IMG/VR virus record: IMGVR_UViG_3300017764_000155
Location: 1 to 20,336 of that record
Source: a virus
Length of the DNA: 20,336 nt
Reading direction: 5' to 3' (one strand)
A model generated the notes under the pieces. It made no database searches, was not told the DNA's origin, and saw nothing but the letters and a program-made list of their open reading frames with translations. A program made the translations under genes and the position numbers. Every line of letters starts with the position of its first letter. Position 1 is the stretch's first letter. Positions 1-5,096 of this stretch are shown here, piece by piece.

Positions 1-333
1 CCTGTTTTATGTACAGACTTTAACACAGCAGTCAATATTGCATCTAATAAGAATGAACAGCCAATTCTTAATGGAGATTCCCTTTTAAGGTCTGGGGAAA
101 CAACAATTCCTGCAAAGATTGTTGTTTCTTATAATAAAGAAAATAAAACTTTTACTATATTTGAATTTTATAATCCAAATTATGTTTGTTTACTTGCTTC
201 TGGAACTAATTTTTTTCCTATTGAAGAAGAGCAAAGAACATTTGAACCTACAGATAATAATACAAGAAATAAAGAAAAAGACATATTTGAAGAGCTGGGT
301 ATAATGCCTCCAAATAAGAAAGACTTTTTATAG
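1..333 (+). CDS. Unknown protein, C-terminal part (5' end outside window)
   Basis: Frame 1 is open from the first base to a TAG at 331-333 and gives 110 residues with no start in the window, so this is the 3' end of a longer gene. The visible part is mixed polar/hydrophobic, with strand-like stretches around residues 38-70 and a charged tail rich in Asn, Lys and Glu that ends in PPNKKDFL. I see no catalytic motif, signal peptide or membrane segment and do not recognise the family. It lies directly upstream of the tmRNA gene on the same strand. Codon use matches the neighbouring AT-rich phage genes. Function unknown. Confidence 0.7.
   Translation, partial: PVLCTDFNTAVNIASNKNEQPILNGDSLLRSGETTIPAKIVVSYNKENKTFTIFEFYNPNYVCLLASGTNFFPIEEEQRTFEPTDNNTRNKEKDIFEELGIMPPNKKDFL
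278..305 (+). promoter_or_regulatory. Weak candidate promoter for the tmRNA gene
   Basis: A perfect TATAAT at 300-305 has AAGACA (4 of 6 matches to TTGACA) 16 bases upstream at 278-283. It lies inside the end of the preceding gene and would start RNA near 312, ahead of the tmRNA acceptor piece. A TTGACA at 344-349 is closer but has no -10 at a suitable distance. Evidence is weak, and the tmRNA could instead be processed from a read-through transcript. Confidence 0.25.
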
Positions 334-349
334 AATTTGCTTGTTGACA

Positions 350-602
350 TGTGAATATATTTTTTAGGACGCCGGTGCAAATCCGGCCACCTCCACCAAG
401 ATTATATAGAAATGTATAATGTTGGGGGGGTGTATTAGGAATCGACTAAAGAAGAAAATAACAAAGAGAGCAAATAGGGTGATGACCAACATCATACTCA
501 TAATTGCAAATAATAGCGATTATACTTCTGCACAGGTTGCAATAGCAGCCTAATGTAGGTTGGGTTTGTGGCAAACCTAGAAACAGAATTGTCACACCAA
601 TT
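350..602 (+). ncRNA. ssrA: Circularly permuted (two-piece) tmRNA gene
   Basis: The acceptor piece comes first. It has a T-stem GCCGG/CCGGC (371-375, 383-387) around a 7-base loop TGCAAAT, an acceptor strand CACCTCC (388-394), A395 and an encoded CCA (396-398). A 27-base spacer follows, then the coding piece beginning GGGGGTG at 426-432. This pairs over 7 bp with 388-394 and includes the G3-U70 wobble that marks alanine acceptors. The D-region GGAATCGAC (438-446) resembles the usual tmRNA GGATTCGAC. CTAAAGAA (446-453) can pair with TTTTTTAG (360-367) as helix P2. The tag reading frame runs from GCA at 506 to TAA at 551-553 and encodes ANNSDYTSAQVAIAA. A hairpin at 562-578 (GGGTTTG/CAAACCT) follows the tag. 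The 3'-part-before-5'-part order is the permuted arrangement known from Alphaproteobacteria. The product would rescue stalled ribosomes together with SmpB. Outer ends are approximate. Confidence 0.93.
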
Positions 603-626
603 TTACTATTATGGAGAAATTGATTT

Positions 627-872
627 ATGCAATTAGAACTGAAAGGTTCGGTGGTTTTTAGACATGAAGCATATCCAGCATGTGAAAAATGTGAAGAAGG
701 TGCCGAGTTGATGCGTGAACGTGGTATCAGATTTGCAACAGTTACTTGTGATAAACAATTGTTTGGAGAGCTTATGTCACAAACAATGTCAATGGATGTT
801 CCACAATTTTTTGTGAAAGGAAAATATGTGGGTGGATTGGATGAATTGAAAACTCACTTAGAAAATTTATAA
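627..872 (+). CDS. Glutaredoxin-like thiol oxidoreductase
   Basis: This 81-residue thioredoxin-fold protein has a redox motif Cys19-Glu-Lys-Cys22 after the first strand, in the context YPACEKC. Near residue 58 there is a Val-Pro step (the cis-Pro loop, DVPQFF), then KGKYVGGLDEL, which corresponds to the glutathione-binding xGGxDDL segment of glutaredoxins. The length is normal for a phage or bacterial glutaredoxin. The CEKC centre differs from the common CPYC, so substrate preference is uncertain. GGAG at 613-616 precedes the ATG. The peroxiredoxin gene starts 11 bases downstream, so the two are probably co-translated, and this protein may recycle that enzyme. It could also reduce a phage ribonucleotide reductase outside the window. 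Confidence 0.85.
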   Translation: MQLELKGSVVFRHEAYPACEKCEEGAELMRERGIRFATVTCDKQLFGELMSQTMSMDVPQFFVKGKYVGGLDELKTHLENL

Positions 873-882
873 ATGGAGAAAA

Positions 883-1386
883 ATGATTGTACCAAATAAT
901 GAATTTAAAGTTAGGATTGGCCCAGATTGGCATGACGTAACAACAGATGATTATTTTAAAGATAAACGTGCTGTAGTAGTTTCATTGCCTGGAGCATTTA
1001 CACCAGTATGTAGTAGTAAACAACTTCCTGCATATGAAAAAATGTATAGTCAGTTTATTAGTCTAGGCTGTACAAATGTATATTGCATTTCAGTTAATGA
1101 TTCTTTTGTAATGAATGCATGGGCAGAAAGTCTTAATATTGAAAATGTAGAAATGATTCCAGATGGAACTGGAATGTTTACCAGAGACATGAATATGCTT
1201 GTTTACAAGCCACGTCAAGGATTTGGTTATCGTTCATGGAGATATGCAATGGTGGTAGACAATAAGAAAGTTGAGAAGATGTTTGTTGAGCCTGGACTCA
1301 ATAATCAAAGTTTAGATGATGACCCTTACATTGAATCTACACCAGACAAAGTTTTGGAATACTTAGAAAGCACTGTTAAAAACTAA
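883..1386 (+). CDS. Peroxiredoxin, Prx5-like AhpC/TSA family
   Basis: This 167-residue protein carries the Prx5 hallmark PGAFTPVCS at residues 36-44, with the peroxidatic cysteine at Cys43. The usual Prx5 features follow: a CISVND strand, a mid-chain NAWAESL helix, an MIPDGTGMFTRDM segment and a YAMVVDNKKVEKMFVEPG strand pair. Such enzymes reduce hydrogen peroxide and organic peroxides in the cytoplasm using glutathione/glutaredoxin or thioredoxin. Some bacteria carry Prx5 fused to glutaredoxin; here the two domains are separate neighbouring genes with glutaredoxin first. The ATG has GGAG at 875-878. It is likely an auxiliary gene that limits oxidative damage during infection. Confidence 0.9.
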   Translation: MIVPNNEFKVRIGPDWHDVTTDDYFKDKRAVVVSLPGAFTPVCSSKQLPAYEKMYSQFISLGCTNVYCISVNDSFVMNAWAESLNIENVEMIPDGTGMFTRDMNMLVYKPRQGFGYRSWRYAMVVDNKKVEKMFVEPGLNNQSLDDDPYIESTPDKVLEYLESTVKN

Positions 1387-1423
1387 GTATTTTTACACAC
1401 ACACAACACAAAGGAAAATTAAA

Positions 1424-1588
1424 ATGTCAAATTCAGAGCAAATTGCTGAAGCAAAATCATATTTTATGAGCGAATATAAAAATGATTGGGAATGGGCCTA
1501 TGGTTCATATCTTGAAAAAAAGTCCTCAGAAAAGAAAAATATTTTTAAAAGTATTTTTTCAATCTTTTTTCAACCCAACAAAGGATAA
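1424..1588 (+). CDS. Small unknown protein, 54 aa
   Basis: The ORF starts at an ATG with AAGGAAAA (1411-1418) at good spacing and ends at TAA 1586-1588, three bases before the next start. The N-terminal half is acidic and Trp/Tyr-rich (KNDWEWAYGSY). The C-terminal half is Lys-rich, followed by IFKSIFSIFF, which could be a short amphipathic or membrane-touching helix. I recognise no family. The good ribosome site and tight packing between the peroxiredoxin gene and the next gene argue that it is real. Confidence 0.6.
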   Translation: MSNSEQIAEAKSYFMSEYKNDWEWAYGSYLEKKSSEKKNIFKSIFSIFFQPNKG

Positions 1589-1591
1589 TGT

Positions 1592-1834
1592 ATGGCAGAA
1601 GTAAATAAAAATCCTTTTGAAATTCGATTGGAGACACTTAAAATGGCAAAAGAAATGTTGGATAAACAATTTGATATTGCTATTGAAACATCAAAGTCTT
1701 CAATGGAAATGTGGAAAGAAGCAGGAAAAAGTCAAGAACAATTTCTTTCTGAATATGTTCCTAAAATGTACCAACCTCAAGAGGTTGTAAAGACCGCAAA
1801 CGAATTTTATCAATTCATAACTGAAAAGAAATAA
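1592..1834 (+). CDS. Conserved T4-like marine phage protein, 80 aa
   Basis: This is an 80-residue, mainly helical, charged protein with no Cys and no membrane segment. The opening NPFEIRLETLKMAKEMLDKQF looks like a small protein I remember as common in T4-like cyanophages, where no function has been assigned; that is recollection, not a search. AAGG at 1581-1584, within the end of the upstream gene, serves as its ribosome site. It is the last gene before an 81-base intergenic region holding a pseudoknot. Confidence 0.7.
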   Translation: MAEVNKNPFEIRLETLKMAKEMLDKQFDIAIETSKSSMEMWKEAGKSQEQFLSEYVPKMYQPQEVVKTANEFYQFITEKK

Positions 1835-1843
1835 TTTGTTTGC

Positions 1844-1888
1844 GTAGCAGTTTGTGAGAGTTCTGCTACATACTAATCAAAAACTCTC
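1844..1888 (+). promoter_or_regulatory. Intergenic H-type RNA pseudoknot (candidate cis-regulatory RNA)
   Basis: Stem 1 pairs GTAGCAG (1844-1850) with CTGCTAC (1863-1869), 7 perfect bp. The loop of that hairpin contains GAGAGTT (1856-1862), which pairs with AACTCTC (1882-1888), another 7 perfect bp. The stems abut with no base between them; the connecting loops are 5 and 12 bases. This is an ideal H-type pseudoknot. It sits between the 80-aa gene and the phosphoribosyltransferase-like gene at 1916, which has no visible Shine-Dalgarno. No T-tract follows, so a simple intrinsic terminator is unlikely. A metabolite-sensing element, a translational operator or a 3'-end stabiliser are all possible. 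It does not match a riboswitch consensus I can recall. Confidence 0.6.
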
Positions 1889-1915
1889 CCCCCTCACTAA
1901 TAACTATATTTTAAA

Positions 1916-2296
1916 ATGGATTTATTTCAAAATGTTGACTTTATAAGTCACTCTGGTTTACATCTTACATGGAAAATAGAATGTGATGCAATCAGTGAAG
2001 AAGAATGGAAAACTTTTGCAAAAATTGTTAGAGAATATGAGTCTAGACCTTGGAGCGAAGTTTTAGGAATTCCAAGAGGAGGAGTAAAATTTGCAAATGC
2101 ATTAAATGAATATAGCACACATAATACAAATCATCCATTGTTAATTGCTGATGATGTTTATACTACTGGAAGAAGTTTTAGAGATTTTTCTAAAAATATT
2201 ACAGATAAGGAATTAATAAAATGGTGTGTTTTTGCAAGAAATCCAATAAAAGAATTAGATGTAAAAGCTTTGTTCACATTAACAGCAGGAAATTAA
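1916..2296 (+). CDS. Phosphoribosyltransferase-like protein (type I PRTase fold)
   Basis: In this 126-residue protein the segment LLIADDVYTTGRSF (about residues 75-88) fits the PRPP-binding motif of type I phosphoribosyltransferases: hydrophobic strand, two acids, then TTG. An earlier VLGIPRGGVKFA (49-60) matches the first PRTase strand and pyrophosphate-binding loop. It is shorter than typical cellular PRTases (170-220 residues) and lacks an obvious hood domain, so the accepted base cannot be named. With thyX, purC, a DHODH-like gene and purB in the same window, a role in nucleotide salvage or synthesis is a reasonable inference. No Shine-Dalgarno is visible before the ATG, and the upstream pseudoknot may govern it. 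Confidence 0.75.
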   Translation: MDLFQNVDFISHSGLHLTWKIECDAISEEEWKTFAKIVREYESRPWSEVLGIPRGGVKFANALNEYSTHNTNHPLLIADDVYTTGRSFRDFSKNITDKELIKWCVFARNPIKELDVKALFTLTAGN

Positions 2297-2299
2297 AAA

Positions 2300-2533
2300 A
2301 TGATGTTTGAAGAGTTACAAGTTATGAGCTCAAAAAAGTTTTCATATGAAATTGAAGAGTTTGTTAAAAAAACTGGTGTATCTTATCTTGATGCAGTTTT
2401 GGAATATTGCACCGAAAATAAAATAGAACCAGAAACAGTTGCAACACTTATTTCCAAGCCACTAAAAGAAAAGATTGAAGTAGATGCAATGAAACTAAAT
2501 CTAATTCCTAAAGTTTCTCAGCTTCCAATATAA
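2300..2533 (+). CDS. 33: Late-transcription coactivator, gp33-like
   Basis: A 77-residue helical protein with the pattern FSYEIEEFVKKTGVSYLDAVLEYC, then IEPETVATLI, LKEKIEVDAMKLN and a terminal QLPI. I associate this with the small protein annotated as T4-like late promoter transcription accessory protein (gp33) in marine phages. gp33 bridges the sigma-like gp55, the sliding clamp and RNA polymerase at late promoters. Immediately downstream is gp59, and gp32 lies close by; T4 also clusters 32, 59 and 33, which supports the call. T4-type late promoter motifs occur in this window. The start is ATG 2300; ATG 2303 is an alternative. Confidence 0.65.
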   Translation: MMFEELQVMSSKKFSYEIEEFVKKTGVSYLDAVLEYCTENKIEPETVATLISKPLKEKIEVDAMKLNLIPKVSQLPI

Positions 2534-2540
2534 AAAAAAC

Positions 2541-2569
2541 TTGACAGTCTATTCTAATTATAGTACAAT
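2541..2569 (+). promoter_or_regulatory. Strong sigma70-type promoter before gp59
   Basis: TTGACA (2541-2546), 17 bases, then TACAAT (2564-2569). An A-tract lies directly upstream (2533-2539). The start site should fall about 7 bases past the -10, at or next to the gp59 ATG at 2577. Confidence 0.85.
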
Positions 2570-2576
2570 ATTTAGA

Positions 2577-3161
2577 ATGAGTGAGGGATGGGATGCATAC
2601 AAGATTTATGTTGCATTCAAGGCTCATTTTAATTCAAATTATAATTTTCTTGAATATGGAGGAAAAACAAAAGCATCTCAAGAATCTTATGAGAAAAGAA
2701 AAGACAAGTCATTTTTTTATAAGATTCAAAAGAAATATGGTGAAGATACTTTGGGTTACCTCTTAGCTAATTTTATCAAATCACCAAAAGGATGGATTGG
2801 TGATTTCAATGAAATGAATTATTTAGAATGGAAAAAGACTAATCAGAGCCTGACTTATGTTTTTAGGTCAGAAATGGAAAATCTTATTTTTGAAGAAAAT
2901 TTAAATAATTCTAATTTTAATGCACTTTTTACTTGCAACTTTGGAAAACATCCGGTATTATTAAAGAGATTTCTTAGTGGAGACATTCATTTAGAAACAA
3001 TGGTTATATTGAATCAGATACTAAATTATGTTCCTCAGTTTGATAATGATATATCTGAAAATATTATATGGCCAGAGAGTAAAACTCTCATTCTTAAATA
3101 TAGTTTACTTTTGAAAATAGATTATTCAAAGTGTAAACAAATTTTAAAAACATTACTTTGA
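2577..3161 (+). CDS. 59: Loader of replicative helicase, gp59-like
   Basis: This 194-residue protein resembles T4 gp59, which loads gp41 helicase onto gp32-covered forked DNA. It has the N-terminal YKIYVAFKAHFNSNYNFLEYGG helix region, a SQESYEKRKDKSFFYKIQKKYG block (T4 has a closely similar YQKRRDKYFFQKL), the WIGD turn, and a C-terminal all-helical half. Length is close to T4 gp59 (217). An in-frame TTG at 2541 could extend the protein by 12 residues, but that TTG is the promoter's -35 box, so the ATG at 2577 is the start. No Shine-Dalgarno precedes it, and the promoter geometry implies a leaderless mRNA. Context: gp33 upstream, gp32 downstream. Confidence 0.88.
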   Translation: MSEGWDAYKIYVAFKAHFNSNYNFLEYGGKTKASQESYEKRKDKSFFYKIQKKYGEDTLGYLLANFIKSPKGWIGDFNEMNYLEWKKTNQSLTYVFRSEMENLIFEENLNNSNFNALFTCNFGKHPVLLKRFLSGDIHLETMVILNQILNYVPQFDNDISENIIWPESKTLILKYSLLLKIDYSKCKQILKTLL

Positions 3162-3170
3162 GAAAGTGAT

Positions 3171-3389
3171 ATGACACTTAAGCAGCAAGAAGAATTAGTT
3201 CGTGAACGTGATTTTCTAAAATCAAAAGTACAAGAATTAACTAATAGAGTTAAAACATTGGAATATGATTGTGCTGAATTGCAACGTAGAGAATCAGAAT
3301 TGAGTATTAGATTGAAAGAGGTTTCTAATTATCGCCCACCTCGCTACAATCCTAATTTTGTTAAAAAACCAGCATATAATAGAAGATGA
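3171..3389 (+). CDS. Coiled-coil protein, 72 aa, unknown
   Basis: The first 50 residues are an almost unbroken heptad-patterned helix (QQEELVRERDFLKSKVQEL, then NRVKTLEYDCAELQRR), predicted as a coiled coil. The last 20 residues are a basic, Pro/Tyr/Asn-rich tail (YRPPRYNPNFVKKPAYNRR). It starts 10 bases after gp59, and its TGA overlaps the thyX ATG (ATGA), so translation is coupled to thyX. The basic tail suggests nucleic-acid or gp32 binding, but this is inference. Family not recognised. Confidence 0.65.
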   Translation: MTLKQQEELVRERDFLKSKVQELTNRVKTLEYDCAELQRRESELSIRLKEVSNYRPPRYNPNFVKKPAYNRR

Positions 3390-4087
3390 GTAAAGTTAAA
3401 CTAATTTCTTATTCTGTTCCAACAGAAGAATATTCAAATCAAGGGTTAGAAGATGTCCAAGATCTCATTGCGTATTGTGCCCGTGTATCGAACCCAGCGA
3501 ACCAATACAACACTGAAACGTCCGAAAGGCTCATACGCTACCTTATCAAGCACTCCCACTGGAGCCCACTTGAGATGGCTAGTGCTTGCATAGAAATTGA
3601 AACTACCAGAGATATTGCTCATCAGATTGTGAGGCATAGAAGTTTTAGTTTTCAAGAGTTTAGTCAAAGATATGCAAATCCTCAAGATCAAGAAAATACA
3701 TTTGATGTAAGAGAATGTAGATTTCAAGACCCAAAGAATAGACAGAATTCTATTCCTTATCCAGATAAAAAAGACTATTGGGAAGTTGATGTTATTCATA
3801 AACAATGGATTGAAAAACAAAGAGAGGTAATCTATAAAACAAAAGAAGTTTATGACTGGGCAATTGATGTAGGAATTGCAAAAGAACAAGCTCGTGCTGT
3901 TCTTCCAGAAGGATTGACCAAATCAACATTAATGATGAATGGAACTATACGTTCATGGGTTCATTATATTGATTTACGGTCTGCAAACGGCACTCAGAAG
4001 GAGCATGCCGAGATTGCAAAAGAATGTGGAGTCTTGATTGCAAATATTTTTCCATTAATTTTGAATTTGCAAGAAAAAAAGACTTGA
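3386..4087 (+). CDS. thyX: Flavin-dependent thymidylate synthase
   Basis: The 233-residue protein contains the ThyX signature RHRxxSxxxxSxR exactly, as RHRSFSFQEFSQR (residues 83-95). It also has the conserved N-terminal CARVS segment (31-35), HWSPLE (58-63) and the C-terminal RSW...DLRSANGTQKEHAEIA block that contacts FAD and dUMP. It makes dTMP from dUMP using methylenetetrahydrofolate and reduced FAD, feeding phage DNA synthesis; length is normal. The ATG overlaps the stop of the 72-aa gene. The TGA (4085-4087) is embedded in the -35 box of the gp32 promoter. Two internal patches (about 3461-3580 and 3971-4010) are about half G+C, far above the surrounding gene. Confidence 0.96.
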   Translation: MSKVKLISYSVPTEEYSNQGLEDVQDLIAYCARVSNPANQYNTETSERLIRYLIKHSHWSPLEMASACIEIETTRDIAHQIVRHRSFSFQEFSQRYANPQDQENTFDVRECRFQDPKNRQNSIPYPDKKDYWEVDVIHKQWIEKQREVIYKTKEVYDWAIDVGIAKEQARAVLPEGLTKSTLMMNGTIRSWVHYIDLRSANGTQKEHAEIAKECGVLIANIFPLILNLQEKKT

Positions 4088-4117
4088 CAAAACATTTATT
4101 GTTTGATACAATAAATA
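4084..4117 (+). promoter_or_regulatory. gp32 promoter: early sigma70 type overlapping a late-type motif
   Basis: TTGACA (4084-4089), 17 bases, TACAAT (4107-4112). AATAAATA (4110-4117), 7 of 8 matches to the T4 late element TATAAATA, overlaps the -10 box. Both would start RNA near 4119-4124, giving the same approximately 55-base leader. A tract of seven A residues precedes the -35 box. The early promoter is strongly supported; the late element is less certain. Confidence 0.8.
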
Positions 4118-4145
4118 CTTTAAATTATGAATTTTGTGAAATACC

Positions 4146-4159
4146 TTAACATACGTTAA
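4146..4159 (+). promoter_or_regulatory. Leader hairpin upstream of gp32, possible translational operator
   Basis: TTAAC (4146-4150) and GTTAA (4155-4159) form a 5-bp stem with a 4-base loop just upstream of the AAGGAAA ribosome site (4167-4173). T4 gp32 represses its own translation by binding its mRNA leader, nucleating at a small structure. Position and size fit such an operator here, but the stem is weak and the role is inferred. Confidence 0.3.
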
Positions 4160-4177
4160 TTAATACAAGGAAATACA

Positions 4178-5086
4178 ATGTCTAATAAAATATCTGCTCT
4201 CCGAAAAAACAATTCTCTTGACAAGCTTCTTGCTCGTGTGGCAAAAGATGAAGCTCCTGCCGATAAAAAGTCTTTTGTTGATGATAGACTTTTTAAACCT
4301 CAAGTAGATAAAGCTGGAAATGGTTATGCGGTGATTCGTTTCCTTCCTGCTCCAGAAGGTGAAGAACTTCCTTGGGCAAGAGTTTGGAATCATGCATTTC
4401 AAGGCCCTACTGGATTATGGTATATTGAGAATTCTTTGACAACACTGAATCAAAAAGATCCAGTGAGTGAGCATAATACTCAGTTGTGGAATTCTGGTAT
4501 TGAGTCTGACAAAGAAATTGCAAGGAAGCAGAAACGCAAATTGCAATACTATAGTAACATTCTAGTGATTACTGATTCTTCCAATCCAGAAAATGAAGGT
4601 AAAGTCATGCTGTATAAGTATGGCAAGAAAATCTTTGACAAACTGATGGAAGCAATGCAACCAGCATTTGAAGATGAAGATCCTATTAATCCTTTTGACC
4701 CATTTGAGGGTGCAAACTTCAAGCTGAAGATTCGTAAAGTAGATGGTTACTGGAATTATGATAAATCAGAATTCAGTGCTCCATCACCAATTTTTGAATC
4801 TGATGATGAAATTGAAGAAGTGATTAATAAGCAACATCCTCTTTCTGAATTTAGTTCACCAGATAATTTTAAGAGTTATGATGAACTAAAAACACGTTTG
4901 AATAATGTGTTGAGTGGTAAGCAGTCTGCTGGACGTTCAATTGGTGAAACAATTGATGAGGATGAAAAAGAATATGCTCCTGCATATAAATCATCAGCTC
5001 CAAAGAAAATGGATACTGTACCATTTTCAAAAGAAGATGAAGATGAAGATGCAATGAGTTATTTTGAGAAACTTGCTAACGAGTAA
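4178..5086 (+). CDS. 32: Single-stranded DNA-binding protein, gp32-like
   Basis: At 302 residues it matches T4 gp32 (301). It has a basic N-terminal region (KISALRKNNSLDKLLARV) for cooperative binding, an OB-fold core that includes YAVIRFLPAPEGEELPWARVWNHAF and ARKQKRKLQYYSNILVI, and an acidic C-terminal tail (EDEDEDAMSYFEKLANE) that would recruit replication proteins. No cysteine occurs anywhere in the protein, so the structural zinc site of T4 gp32 (one His, three Cys) is absent; the corresponding stretch reads DPVSEHNTQLWNSG. The gene has its own strong promoter, leader hairpin and AAGGAAA site. It ends 10 bases from the convergent tape-measure gene. It coats ssDNA in replication, recombination and repair. 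Confidence 0.93.
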   Translation: MSNKISALRKNNSLDKLLARVAKDEAPADKKSFVDDRLFKPQVDKAGNGYAVIRFLPAPEGEELPWARVWNHAFQGPTGLWYIENSLTTLNQKDPVSEHNTQLWNSGIESDKEIARKQKRKLQYYSNILVITDSSNPENEGKVMLYKYGKKIFDKLMEAMQPAFEDEDPINPFDPFEGANFKLKIRKVDGYWNYDKSEFSAPSPIFESDDEIEEVINKQHPLSEFSSPDNFKSYDELKTRLNNVLSGKQSAGRSIGETIDEDEKEYAPAYKSSAPKKMDTVPFSKEDEDEDAMSYFEKLANE

Positions 5087-5096
5087 GTTTTATAAT

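Noticed and set aside
119-304. Plus-strand ORF of 61 aa
   Set aside because: It is out of frame with the longer open frame 1-333, which runs off the window edge and has normal codon composition. The 61-aa product is low-complexity Ile/Leu/Lys.
344-349. TTGACA as the tmRNA promoter
   Set aside because: The 17-base position downstream falls on GGACGC; no -10 exists at 15-19 bases, and the sequence lies within the probable acceptor precursor.
180-380. Minus-strand ORF of 66 aa
   Set aside because: It is antisense to the partial gene and runs into the tmRNA T-arm. No ribosome site.
2581-2766. 61-aa ORF within gp59 in another frame
   Set aside because: Shadow of gp59, which has clear family similarity.
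3446-3889. 147-aa minus-strand ORF across thyX
   Set aside because: Antisense shadow; the thyX motif is intact in the other strand.
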